Below, piece by piece: positions 1 through 7,124 of a stretch of 18,837 bases of DNA (positions within the stretch are counted from its first letter, which is position 1; the number at the start of each line of letters is the position of its first letter). The position numbers and the translations under genes were made by a program. The notes under the pieces were generated by a model that did no database searches, was not told the DNA's origin, and worked only from the letters and a program-made list of their open reading frames with translations. The DNA is from Acidilobaceae archaeon UBA162 (GTDB lineage Archaea > Thermoproteota > Thermoprotei_A > Sulfolobales > Acidilobaceae), in the NCBI GenBank assembly GCA_002496425.1, contig DAJS01000008.1:17409-36245 (forward strand), written 5' to 3'.

Positions 1-695
1 GCCTGCAGCCTAGACAGCATCGTTGAGTCTCCGGTTAACACAGCCCCAAGCCTGAGGCCCGGGATGGCTAAGGCCTTAGTGAAAGACCTCAACACTATTA
101 GGTCCTCTCTGGCTACAAGCGGCTCTAGGGGGCTGAGGTCTACGAAGGCCTCGTCAACCAGTAGCGTTGACCCTCTGGGCAACCTGGAGGAGAGCTCGTC
201 CACCTCCCTCACGCTGAGACCCAGGCCTGTCGGATTGTTGGGCCTTGAAACTATCACCAGCGACGGCTGCTCTGCCCTGGCAGTAACCCTGACGACCTCA
301 TCTATATCAATTACGAATCTGCGTCCCTCAGGTTTCATTACGGGTCTTGAAAGCCTCAGGCCCAGGCCAGAGGCCATGAGCTGGTGGTCACCGAAGTTAG
401 GCTCCACTACCACGAGCTCCTTGGCCCTGAGCACTAGGGGTATAAGGCTGAGGGCTTCGGCGGACCCGTTGAGAAGGAGCACCTCGTCCTGGCTAGCGCC
501 TAGGAACTGAGAGGCGGACTCGTAGAGCGCGCTGTAGAGCCTGGTGGGATAGGCATAGTGCACACGTTCAGAGGCGCACCGGCGGAGCGCCTCATCAATG
601 ATAGGCGGCGGCCCAAGGGGGTTGGCGGGGGCACTGAAGTCCACAACGCCCGGAGGGGGCGAGCCGCCATGAGCCCTAGCATAGGGACCTGGCAA
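1..695 (-). CDS. cobD: CobD-like threonine-phosphate decarboxylase (PLP aminotransferase fold), C-terminus cut by window edge
   Basis: This is a PLP-dependent fold-type I enzyme of the HisC/CobD family. Reading the minus strand from 695 gives about 231 residues with no stop. Visible landmarks are HGG at residues 9-11, DFSAPANPLGPP, RPNNPTGL, LLVDEAFVDL and the Schiff-base lysine in SFTKALAIPGLRLG (K207). HGG followed by DFS...NPLGPP is typical of cobalamin CobD rather than HisC. CobD converts L-threonine phosphate to aminopropanol phosphate, the linker of the nucleotide loop. The frame opens just after a TAA at 699-701, and TTG at 695 is the only start that keeps HGG, so the gene overlaps the end of cobY by 20 bp. 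A GGAGG lies 12 nt upstream. It is the last visible gene of the cob operon. A histidinol-phosphate aminotransferase is possible but less likely in this context. The C-terminal third lies outside the window. Confidence 0.85.
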   Translation of the reverse strand, partial: MPGPYARAHGGSPPPGVVDFSAPANPLGPPPIIDEALRRCASERVHYAYPTRLYSALYESASQFLGASQDEVLLLNGSAEALSLIPLVLRAKELVVVEPNFGDHQLMASGLGLRLSRPVMKPEGRRFVIDIDEVVRVTARAEQPSLVIVSRPNNPTGLGLSVREVDELSSRLPRGSTLLVDEAFVDLSPLEPLVAREDLIVLRSFTKALAIPGLRLGAVLTGDSTMLSRLQ

Positions 696-1188
696 GGTTT
701 AGGTCAGCCTCCGTGTTGACATTAATCACACGCTCCCTAAGCTCGACTGATGTCCAGGGCTCGAGCTCAGGGCCCTTGAAGAGTCCGACACCGATGGGCT
801 CACCGCCGCTCATCGCGGTGACCACGGGCTCGGGTAGCTTTGCGGCCTTCTCCACAAAGGACCTCAGGCCGCGCTCGCTGAGTCCAAGTACATCAGCAGG
901 AAGCACTAGGAGAGGCCTTGGTCTCACAGTTCTCAGCAGAAGTCCTAGGTCCTCGGGGAACCCGGCCCCTGGGGTCTCTACTGCTGAGGCCGAGGGAGGC
1001 AGGCCATGACGTCTGACCAGGTCAAGGGTGTAGGGGGAAGTGGCCACTATAACCAGCCTGGCTGTCGAGTTACCAAGCCTTATGGCCCTTGAGAGCAGGC
1101 TCTCGCCGCAGACTTTGATAGTCAGCTTGGCAGGTGAGCCAAACCTAGAGCCCCTTCCCCCAGCCATGATAATAGCCACCTCAATCAA
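676..1188 (-). CDS. cobY: GTP:adenosylcobinamide-phosphate guanylyltransferase (CobY-like)
   Basis: This is a 170-residue single-domain nucleotidyltransferase. The N-terminal signature MAGGRGSRFG (residues 8-17) followed by K21 is the GTP-binding loop, PADV (97-100) fits the metal site, and NVNTEADL (156-163) is a C-terminal motif seen in CobY proteins. CobY is the archaeal, non-kinase replacement for CobU; it forms adenosylcobinamide-GDP from adenosylcobinamide phosphate. It is slightly shorter than well-known CobY proteins (about 190-200 residues). The start is TTG at 1188, two bases after the stop of the CbiZ-CobZ gene, so translation is probably coupled; the next in-frame ATG (residue 8) would cut into the nucleotide-binding strand. 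MobA or another molybdenum cofactor guanylyltransferase is the main alternative, but the cob neighbours argue against it. Confidence 0.88.
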   Translation of the reverse strand: MIEVAIIMAGGRGSRFGSPAKLTIKVCGESLLSRAIRLGNSTARLVIVATSPYTLDLVRRHGLPPSASAVETPGAGFPEDLGLLLRTVRPRPLLVLPADVLGLSERGLRSFVEKAAKLPEPVVTAMSGGEPIGVGLFKGPELEPWTSVELRERVINVNTEADLNLARSLC

Positions 1189-1190
1189 GC

Positions 1191-2258
1191 TCAGGACCCC
1201 AGGAGCCTGTCGTAAACCCTTGAAAGGGCTGAAGCCACAAGGGCGGCGGCTATGTCGTCCTCAAACATGGGTAGGGCTGAGAGCCTGAGGCCCAGCCGCT
1301 CCTTCAAAGTGTCAGCCCAGTAGGTAGCTGTCAGCGCGCGGAAGCCATTGATGTAGAGGCTGAGGGCTGTGGCCAGGAGCTCGTCAGCTATCACCTTCTT
1401 GCTGTCGGCAGCAAACTCATCAGCCCCGAGGCCGGGCAGGAGCCCTGAGGCCCCGATCAGGTCAAGCTCTCTGGCAGCGTAGACGAGGGCCCAGACGTTG
1501 GGGTCCCTCAGGAGCCTCTCAAGCTCCTCCCTAAGCGCCGGCACTGTCGCCTCGCCTGGCACGCCTGGGACAGGCGCGCTTGAGTAGAGCGTCACGCCGT
1601 CGGCCACTAGATCCTCAAGGCTAAGGCCCACAAGGTCCTTCAGTCTCTCCTCAGGCGGCGGGGCGAATGACTTCACGGCCTCGTAGGTCAGCCTTGAGGC
1701 CTCGGAGCCTATGGTAGTCGCTGGCCCAGCCCAGAGGTAGCCCCTCTCGTCGGCCCTGGCGGCGACAACTAGGGCATCGCTGACGGTCCCTGTGGCACGG
1801 CCTGAGCACCTGAGGCCTAGGTCGGCAGCCGCGGCGGCCTTGGCCTCGGATACAGTCCTCAGGAGGTCTAACATTGCTGATACCGTCAAATGTTCATAGG
1901 TCCAAACCACCAGGTTTATGGTAGAGGCCCTGAAGGGCTTGTAAGAGGGCGACATGCCTGGGCATGAGGGGTGGGCGAGGCCAACTGTGGTCGCCAGGCC
2001 AACGAGCTTCCCCTCAAGGATTCTGTGGCGGCCCACGTCAACTGCGGTCAACATGACGGGGACGTCCTCTGGAAGCCCAAGGGATCTCCTGACGGACTCC
2101 TTGATCTCCTCAGGCCTCTCTGGGTCATCATTAACCCTATGTATGACAACATGCCTTGACTTAACGAGTCCCCTTGGGTGGGCCGTAGTGACTACGGCCA
2201 GCTCCTCCCCGAAATCAACAATTAGGTCGTCCTGGCTAGCCATGTAAGCCTTGGCCAA
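1191..2258 (-). CDS. cbiZ: Adenosylcobinamide amidohydrolase fused to alpha-ribazole-phosphate phosphatase (CbiZ-CobZ, CbiS-like)
   Basis: The protein has 355 residues and two domains. Residues ~15-200 are CbiZ: the stretch around 113-168 contains NLVVWTYEHLT, SEAKAAAAADLG and ATGTVSDALVVAAR, the family core. CbiZ removes aminopropanol from adenosylcobinamide so that scavenged incomplete corrinoid can re-enter as cobyric acid. Residues ~205-355 resemble the PgpA/CobZ fold: ADSKKVIADELLA (284-296) matches the D-x4-5-DE metal site, and MFEDDIAAALVASAL (331-345) matches its final membrane-like helix. CobZ dephosphorylates alpha-ribazole phosphate or the cobalamin phosphate. Fusion of these two activities is known as CbiS in Methanopyrus. 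The start is TTG at 2258, overlapping the end of cobT by 23 bp; ATG at 2243 (residue 6) is an alternative. The CbiZ call is firm; the CobZ call rests on motif likeness. Confidence 0.85.
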   Translation of the reverse strand: MAKAYMASQDDLIVDFGEELAVVTTAHPRGLVKSRHVVIHRVNDDPERPEEIKESVRRSLGLPEDVPVMLTAVDVGRHRILEGKLVGLATTVGLAHPSCPGMSPSYKPFRASTINLVVWTYEHLTVSAMLDLLRTVSEAKAAAAADLGLRCSGRATGTVSDALVVAARADERGYLWAGPATTIGSEASRLTYEAVKSFAPPPEERLKDLVGLSLEDLVADGVTLYSSAPVPGVPGEATVPALREELERLLRDPNVWALVYAARELDLIGASGLLPGLGADEFAADSKKVIADELLATALSLYINGFRALTATYWADTLKERLGLRLSALPMFEDDIAAALVASALSRVYDRLLGS

Positions 2259-3336
2259 GCCTCACCAACCTCTCATACTCCTGGTCGATGGTCTCCGCAA
2301 TCCTGGCTGGATCTACCCCCATCATCTCTGCTAGCACCATAGTTCCCCCAGCCCCTACCCCCTCCTTGACATAGCCCTCCTCATACCTCCTGAGCCCCTC
2401 AAATCTGGACGAGGAGAGGTTCACCCTTGACACTATAAGCTCGACACCGTCACCTACTTCGCTGACTATTCTTTCCATGTTTGCTGAGCCATCACCTACT
2501 ATCCACCTTGTGGTGGCCACCGAGACCTTCCTAGTATCGAGGCGTCCCATGGCCTTGAGCAGGGCTAATACAGCTCCCATCTGGGTGCCGCCGGCCAGCA
2601 TGACTCTGGCCCCAGCTTCCAAGGCCCCTGAGGCAATACCAGCCATCGCCACGTGGACTGGGTCGCCGACTACATCAATAACCTCAAAGGGGTCCCTCCT
2701 TGACCCAAGCCGCGAGAGAGCCCTTGAGACGACTAACTTCTTGAGGTCCTTGGGATTCTGGGGCGAGGCGCTGCTAACTACTGACACACCGTCATAGCCC
2801 AGGGCGCTCATTATGGCAGCGGCCAGCGTTGTGCCACCAGGTATGGTCTCCCCAATCACCGTTAGGTCCTGACCGCGGCTGACCGAGCTACCTAGCAGGA
2901 AGGCGTCCTCAAATATGGCCCTGGCGGTCCCTGGGCTGAAGGCATTGGCCTCAGCTATGTTATTTCCATACGTCCCCCTCGGCAGCCTGACATGGGGGGC
3001 CCTGAGGCCGTAACGTGTGCCAGCATCAACGGCCAGGTAGGGAACCTTGATGAGGCTAAGCGTCGCCCTGGTGAGCAGGGCTGGAGTGGGGAGGCCATCA
3101 GGGGTCATAGGTATGATGCTTAGCGTTATTGGCATACCAGTGACCAGGTACTCAAGGTCTAAGGTTGGCGTGTACAGCGTGTCCTCTAGGGTCCTGCCGG
3201 CCACCGTGAGACCAGGTATTGTGGATGTCAGTGATGAGCCACCTACGTAGAGTGCTACAGCCCTGACGCCCAATTGGGTACCCTGCCCAGTTAGGGAAGA
3301 CGAACAAATATGCCTTTGCCTATCAGTTATAGACAA
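2236..3336 (-). CDS. cobT: Archaeal CobT-like nicotinate-nucleotide:dimethylbenzimidazole phosphoribosyltransferase family protein
   Basis: The protein has 366 residues. Motifs of the archaeal CobT-like family are ALYVGGSSLTSTIPGLTVAG (28-47), YTPTLDLEYL, AGTRYGLRAPHV, GETIPGGTT (162-170), AGGTQMGAVLALL (248-260), VGDGS and EGVGAGG (325-331). The glutamate of EGVGAGG is the likely equivalent of the catalytic base of bacterial CobT. The enzyme transfers phosphoribose from NaMN to a lower-ligand base, giving alpha-ribazole phosphate, the substrate of CobZ encoded next. It is the first gene of the cob operon, 26 bp after aIF1. The start is uncertain: TTG at 3336 gives the full length, while TTG at 3273 (GGGCAGGG 7 nt upstream, TATA-like CTATAAC ending near 3326) gives 345 residues. 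Which base it uses cannot be read from sequence. Confidence 0.88.
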   Translation of the reverse strand: MSITDRQRHICSSSLTGQGTQLGVRAVALYVGGSSLTSTIPGLTVAGRTLEDTLYTPTLDLEYLVTGMPITLSIIPMTPDGLPTPALLTRATLSLIKVPYLAVDAGTRYGLRAPHVRLPRGTYGNNIAEANAFSPGTARAIFEDAFLLGSSVSRGQDLTVIGETIPGGTTLAAAIMSALGYDGVSVVSSASPQNPKDLKKLVVSRALSRLGSRRDPFEVIDVVGDPVHVAMAGIASGALEAGARVMLAGGTQMGAVLALLKAMGRLDTRKVSVATTRWIVGDGSANMERIVSEVGDGVELIVSRVNLSSSRFEGLRRYEEGYVKEGVGAGGTMVLAEMMGVDPARIAETIDQEYERLVRLGQGLHG

Positions 3337-3362
3337 AAAGGATGTTGTGCGATAAATAGGAT

Positions 3363-3680
3363 CTACTCTATTACCATTATGTTCTCCTCTGGGAAGCCCA
3401 TCTGAACCAGAAGCTCCTTGACCCTCCTCCTGTGATCGCCCTGTAGCTCTATCCTACCGTCCTTGTACGTGCCGCCGGCCGCCAGGGCTGTTTTCAGCTT
3501 AGAGGCTATCTCCTTAAGGCTGAACTGCTTCTCATCAATACCCTCTATTACCGTAACGACCTTTCCAAACTTCCTAACATCTAGGTGTACCTTAATGATC
3601 TGTTGTTCAGCGTTCAGCTCCTCGCATATCTCAGGTGGAAGACCCCCACAGGTAGAGAGCTTCTCAGGCCCCTCAGTCAT
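3363..3680 (-). CDS. Translation initiation factor aIF1 (SUI1/eIF1 family)
   Basis: This 105-residue protein covers the full SUI1 fold. The core reads RKFGKVVTVIEGID (residues 36-49), then KLKTALAAGGTYKDGRIELQGDHRRRVKELLVQMGF (61-96), with the conserved GG-TYKDG-IELQGDHR block. aIF1 binds the 30S subunit near the P site and enforces start-codon fidelity, which matters in a genome with as many TTG starts as this window shows. The start is ATG at 3680, with a purine-rich GGGGTGGAG 10 nt upstream. The shared TATA box at 3731-3737 implies a leader of about 28 nt. Its divergent neighbour encodes RNA polymerase subunit Rpo12; downstream on the same strand lies the cob operon, which might be partly read through from here. 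Confidence 0.95.
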   Translation of the reverse strand: MTEGPEKLSTCGGLPPEICEELNAEQQIIKVHLDVRKFGKVVTVIEGIDEKQFSLKEIASKLKTALAAGGTYKDGRIELQGDHRRRVKELLVQMGFPEENIMVIE

Positions 3681-3730
3681 GGGCTTTCGGCTCCACCCCT
3701 CGTTCTGAGTACTAGTCTGAAAGCCTACAC

Positions 3731-3737
3731 ATATAAG
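3731..3737. promoter_or_regulatory. Symmetric TATA box between aIF1 and rpo12, possibly bidirectional
   Basis: ATATAAG on the plus strand reads CTTATAT on the minus strand. It lies about 27 nt before the GTG at 3761 of rpo12, which fits a leaderless or near-leaderless mRNA, and about 54 nt before the ATG of aIF1, which fits a 28-nt leader with a ribosome binding site. No second clear TATA box exists in the 80-bp gap, so one TBP site may serve both genes. BRE-like purines are not obvious on either side. Confidence 0.6.
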
Positions 3738-3760
3738 CCTTTGGTTCCTGAGCAGTCCAG

Positions 3761-4033
3761 GTGCTCACGGTGTCCGAGGAGAGGCCTGAGGTCAGCAACA
3801 TGGGCGAGGAGGCCGAGGCTCCAGGTGTTGCGACCGCTGAGGAGTTCCCAGGGGGCCTCCCATATGGCATAAAGCCCCGCGAGGTAAGGTATAAGTGTCT
3901 CAAGTGCGGCTATGAGTTCTCAAAGGATGAGGTGGAGCAGCTGGGCGAGCTTATGTGCCCTCACTGCGGCTACAGGATATTCATTAGGGTCAGGTCAATG
4001 GACGTGCCTCCAAGGAGAGTCCAGGCCATCTAA
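3761..4033 (+). CDS. rpoP: DNA-directed RNA polymerase subunit Rpo12 (RpoP, RPB12-like) with acidic N-terminal extension
   Basis: The last 47 residues are a standard Rpo12: YKCLKCGYEF (44-53), LMCPHCGYRI (64-73) and the terminal VQAI. Cysteines 46, 49, 66 and 69 form the zinc site. Rpo12 is a small assembly subunit of archaeal RNA polymerase, usually about 45-50 residues. Here about 42 mostly acidic, Pro/Gly-containing residues precede it. Three starts are possible: GTG 3761 (26-30 nt after the TATA box, leaderless), GTG 3770, or ATG 3800, which has GAGGT 7 nt upstream and would give 77 residues. Even the shortest leaves an extension of about 30 residues, because no start codon lies nearer to the zinc domain. 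The stop overlaps the convergent agmatinase gene by 3-4 bp. Confidence 0.92.
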   Translation: MLTVSEERPEVSNMGEEAEAPGVATAEEFPGGLPYGIKPREVRYKCLKCGYEFSKDEVEQLGELMCPHCGYRIFIRVRSMDVPPRRVQAI

Positions 4034-4944
4034 CCCTGCCTCCTGGTCGCCATTGAGCTGTGCTTGGCCACCGCCTCTATTATGACCTTAGCAGCCAGCG
4101 CGGACGTGACCCCTCCCTGGTCATAGCTTGGGGCCACCTCCACCACATCAATGCCTGCCAACCTCTCATCGACTATCCTGTTAATTATCGTTAGCGCCTC
4201 CAGGGGGGTCAGCCCCAGGGGCTCAGGGTTTCCGACCCCAGGAGCGTAGGCGGGATCAAACACATCCATGTCAACGGTTATGTAGACCCTCTCGCAGCCC
4301 TCCAGCTCGCTAAGTATTGAGGAGGCCACGTTGATAGGCCCAAGGGCTTCCACGTCCCCTGGGGCCCTGAAGAACCTGATCCTTCTGTACTTAGCTAGGG
4401 ACAGCTCCTCTCTTGAGAAAGCCCTGACGCCCACGTAGACCAGTTTTCTAACAAGCGACTGTTCCAGTGCCCTTCTCATGAACGTTGCATGGCCAGTACG
4501 GAGGCCGAGATACTCGTCCCTTAGGTCGAAATGTGCGTCGAAGTCAACGACGCAGAGGTCACCATGGGATAGTGCCCTTAGTGCGCCCAAGGTTATCGTG
4601 TGCTCCCCACCTATTATTATTGGTATCAGCTTGCGCCCAGCCAGCTCCGATATGACGGCCGCGACCCTATTGAGCGTCTCAGCAGTGTCCCCTATTGAGA
4701 TCGTGACGTCTCCCAGGTCAAGAGGAGCGATGTCCTCAAGGTAGAAGTCCTGAACGAAGGCGCTGTTGCTCTCTAAGGCAGCGGCAGCCACCCTTATTGC
4801 ATCGGGTCCGAACCTGGCCCCTGGCCTATAGCTGGTGGTCGAGTCATATGGCACTCCGATTATCCTGTATGGGGACCTCTCGTTGCCCTCAATGCCGGCG
4901 AAGACCCTTGAGGTCCTGGTCACGTAGAGGTCTAACAGGCTCAA
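4030..4944 (-). CDS. speB: Agmatinase / ureohydrolase family (SpeB-like)
   Basis: The protein has 304 residues, a typical length for the family. All manganese-binding motifs are present: GGEH (112-115), DAHFD (136-140) and VDMDVFDPAYAPG (224-236); EVAPSYDQGG follows at 269. GVPYDSTTSYRPGARFGPDAIR (30-51) is the usual agmatinase N-terminal block. The enzyme would split agmatine into putrescine and urea in the polyamine pathway that starts from arginine decarboxylase in archaea. The start is TTG at 4944. The TATA-like box GGTTAAAACC at 4976-4985 lies equally far from this start and from the divergent glyS start. Arginase or guanidinobutyrase activity cannot be excluded from sequence, but agmatinase is the best fit. 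Confidence 0.9.
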   Translation of the reverse strand: MSLLDLYVTRTSRVFAGIEGNERSPYRIIGVPYDSTTSYRPGARFGPDAIRVAAAALESNSAFVQDFYLEDIAPLDLGDVTISIGDTAETLNRVAAVISELAGRKLIPIIIGGEHTITLGALRALSHGDLCVVDFDAHFDLRDEYLGLRTGHATFMRRALEQSLVRKLVYVGVRAFSREELSLAKYRRIRFFRAPGDVEALGPINVASSILSELEGCERVYITVDMDVFDPAYAPGVGNPEPLGLTPLEALTIINRIVDERLAGIDVVEVAPSYDQGGVTSALAAKVIIEAVAKHSSMATRRQG

Positions 4945-4975
4945 GGTTTGCGCCAGGTCAGGTCTCTCCTAATAT

Positions 4976-4985
4976 GGTTAAAACC
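4976..4985. promoter_or_regulatory. Shared TATA-like element between speB and glyS
   Basis: GGTTAAAACC is nearly its own reverse complement. Its centre is about 39 nt from the glyS ATG (5020) and about 37 nt from the speB TTG (4944). Each direction would give a leader of roughly 12 nt. No other AT-rich box with suitable spacing occurs in the 75-bp gap. Confidence 0.45.
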
Positions 4986-5019
4986 CCTATTTCAGGCTCG
5001 GCTGTGGGAAGGGAGCTAG

Positions 5020-6786
5020 ATGGCGGAACAGGACGTCTACGACAAGCTTGTTGACCTGGCCAGGAGGAGAGGCTTCTTCTGGCCCAGTTATGAGATCTAT
5101 GGCGGCCTTACCGGGTTCTATGATATAGGGCCGTATGGCTTTGCCATCAAGAAGAAGATAATAGAGGCCTGGAGGAAGTTCTTCATCTTCAACCACCAGG
5201 ACTACGTTGTTGAGATTGAGACGCCAGCAATAGCCCCCTCTATAGTATTTGAGGCCAGCGGGCATGTGGAGAACTTCACGGATCCGGTTGTTAGGTGCAC
5301 CAAGTGCGGTCGCATATACAGGGCTGACCACCTGCTTGAGGAGGCCCTGGGGATAAACGCTGAGGGGCTGAGTCCCGCTGAGCTTACTGCTAAGATAAGG
5401 GAGAATGGCGTGAAGTGTCCCATCTGCGGCGGCGAGCTGAGCGACGTCACCACGTTCAACCTGCTCTTCAAGACTCAGATAGGCCCATACGAGGGCAGCA
5501 TAGGTTACATTAGGCCGGAGCTGGCTCAAGGTATGTTCACGTCGTTCAAGAGGGTTTTGGAGGCCGTCAGAGGCAGGCTGCCACTTGGCATAGCTCAGGT
5601 TGGCAGAGTGGGAAGGAACGAGATAAGCCCGAGGCAGGGCATGATAAGGCTTAGGGACTTCACAATAATGGAGATGGAATTCTTCTTCAACCCAGAGTCC
5701 CAGGAATGCCCCGGCATTGAGAAGTACATGGATTATAGGCTCAGGGTCAGGAGGTACGAGGAGAGGCTCCGCGGCGAGGAACCTAAGGAGTACACGGTGC
5801 GTGAGCTGATAGAGAGAAAGATAGTCATACACGCATGTATGGCCTATTGGATGGTTATTGGACACCAGTTCATCAGATACCTTGGCGTGAGTGATGATGA
5901 GACATTCTTCGAGGAGAAGGGACCCCACGAGAAGGCCCACTACGCGGCTCAGGTCTTTGACCAGCTCGTCAGGATGTCCAGATGGGGCTGGGTAGAGGTC
6001 GCCGGCTACGCCTACAGGGGCGACTACGACCTTAGCAGGCACGCTAAGTACAGCGGTCAGGATCTCCAGGTCTTTATACCTTACAGGGAGCCTATGACGG
6101 TTAGGGTAAAGAGGGTTTTAGTGGACAAGGCCTACGTGGGCCGCACGTTCAAGGGTAAGGCCAATGAGGTCCTCAGGGCTGTGGCATCACTGGACCCAGC
6201 GCAGGTAGAGGAACAGCTTGCAAGTAATGGCAATGTTATGGTGGGTGACATTGAGCTCCCGGCCAGCGCTGTGAAGGTTGTTGAGGAGGAACAGAAGGTG
6301 TCAGGAGTCAAGGTGATGCCACACGTGGTTGAGCCCTCCTTTGGCACTGATAGGCTGCTCTACATGGTGCTGGAGAAGGCCTACAGGGAGAAGGAGGGGA
6401 GGGTGATAATGTCCATACCCAGGTACCTGGCGCCCATTGATGCCGTGGTGCTGCCTCTGATGGAGGACGATGAGAGGCTTAGGAAGGAAGCTGCCAAGCT
6501 TAGGGATCTTCTGGTATCTAACGGCTTCACTGTAGTCCTTGATGATACCGGTAGCATAGGCAGGCGTTATGCCAGGGCTGACGAGCTCGGGGTGCCGGCA
6601 GCGCTCACTGTTGACTACAGGACCCTTGAGGACCACACGGTCACACTCCGTGACAGGGACACGTGGAGGCAGGTGAGGATAAGGGAGGAGGAGGCCCCCG
6701 AGGCACTAAGGAAATTCATTTATAACTTGGTTGACATAGGCAAGCTGGGGCCGGAGGTCAAGGCGCCTGAGGGTGAGGGATCTTGA
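5020..6786 (+). CDS. glyS: Glycyl-tRNA synthetase, alpha2 archaeal/eukaryal type
   Basis: This 588-residue class II synthetase charges tRNA-Gly. It shows RRGFFWPSYEIYGG and GFYDIGPYG near the N-terminus; an insertion with two CxxC pairs (C93/C96 and C133/C136), probably zinc-binding; TQIGPYEGSIGYIRPELAQG (152-171); motif 2 around GRNEISPRQGMIRLRDFT (198-215); motif 3 at PHVVEPSFGTDRLL (434-447); and a C-terminal anticodon-binding domain (~470-570) with VLDDTGSIGRRYARADELGVP. ATG 5020 is preceded by GGGAAGGGAG, a good ribosome binding site. The stop codon overlaps the TTG start of the next gene (TTGA). A long opposite-strand ORF here is a composition shadow. Confidence 0.97.
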   Translation: MAEQDVYDKLVDLARRRGFFWPSYEIYGGLTGFYDIGPYGFAIKKKIIEAWRKFFIFNHQDYVVEIETPAIAPSIVFEASGHVENFTDPVVRCTKCGRIYRADHLLEEALGINAEGLSPAELTAKIRENGVKCPICGGELSDVTTFNLLFKTQIGPYEGSIGYIRPELAQGMFTSFKRVLEAVRGRLPLGIAQVGRVGRNEISPRQGMIRLRDFTIMEMEFFFNPESQECPGIEKYMDYRLRVRRYEERLRGEEPKEYTVRELIERKIVIHACMAYWMVIGHQFIRYLGVSDDETFFEEKGPHEKAHYAAQVFDQLVRMSRWGWVEVAGYAYRGDYDLSRHAKYSGQDLQVFIPYREPMTVRVKRVLVDKAYVGRTFKGKANEVLRAVASLDPAQVEEQLASNGNVMVGDIELPASAVKVVEEEQKVSGVKVMPHVVEPSFGTDRLLYMVLEKAYREKEGRVIMSIPRYLAPIDAVVLPLMEDDERLRKEAAKLRDLLVSNGFTVVLDDTGSIGRRYARADELGVPAALTVDYRTLEDHTVTLRDRDTWRQVRIREEEAPEALRKFIYNLVDIGKLGPEVKAPEGEGS

Positions 6787-7124
6787 GCTCTAAGGGTGAG
6801 GTTGACCTGAGCAAGATGCTGTCGCTGATACCGCCTGCCTCGGCTATATACTCAAAGCAGTCCAAGGCGATCGAGCGCAGGGTCAAGCTAGTCTACGACG
6901 AGAACCTGAAGGAGGGGGAGCTGAGGTTATCCAAGAAGCTTGCAACGAGCTTGGGCATAACTGGTGAGGCAGAGGTGGCAGTCAGCGGTAAGATAAGGCT
7001 TAGGCTCAAGGCCGTCATTGACGAGAATATAGATGATGAGGTTACAGTCTGGGCTAATCCCGGTGAGATGGAGAGCGTGGGCATAGCCAATAACAGCATG
7101 GTGACACTGAGGGCCCCACGTTGA
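6783..7124 (+). CDS. Unrecognised 113-residue protein, translationally coupled to glyS
   Basis: I do not recognise a family with confidence. The start TTG (6783-6785) overlaps the glyS stop in TTGA, so the reading frame depends on coupling. The protein is soluble, without Cys clusters, signal peptide or membrane segment. The first ~30 residues are helical and polar with a Lys/Ser patch (YSKQSKAIERRVKLVYDE). Residues 47-112 look all-beta, with KKLATSLGITGEAEVAVSGKIRL and VGIANNSMVTLRAP; a Leu-Gly-Ile-x-Gly turn followed by strands recalls double-psi beta-barrel or AbrB-like small barrels. That is only a resemblance. Codon use matches its neighbours, so it is a native chromosomal gene. Being locked between glyS and another unknown gene hints at a role in translation, but this is inference. 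Confidence 0.8.
   Translation: MSSKGEVDLSKMLSLIPPASAIYSKQSKAIERRVKLVYDENLKEGELRLSKKLATSLGITGEAEVAVSGKIRLRLKAVIDENIDDEVTVWANPGEMESVGIANNSMVTLRAPR

Noticed and set aside
64..510. Plus-strand open frame opposite the CobD-like gene
   Set aside because: The opposite strand carries clear PLP-enzyme motifs including the active-site lysine; the plus-strand product is low-complexity Ser/Arg/Leu.
500..682. Minus-strand frame with an ATG near the start of the CobD-like gene
   Set aside because: It is the +1 shadow of the true frame, which contains HGG and DFS...NPLGPP and starts at TTG 695.
4987..6042. 351-codon open frame on the minus strand opposite glyS
   Set aside because: It lies fully antisense to a gene with all GlyRS motifs, has no recognisable domain, and follows from high GC and codon bias of the true gene.
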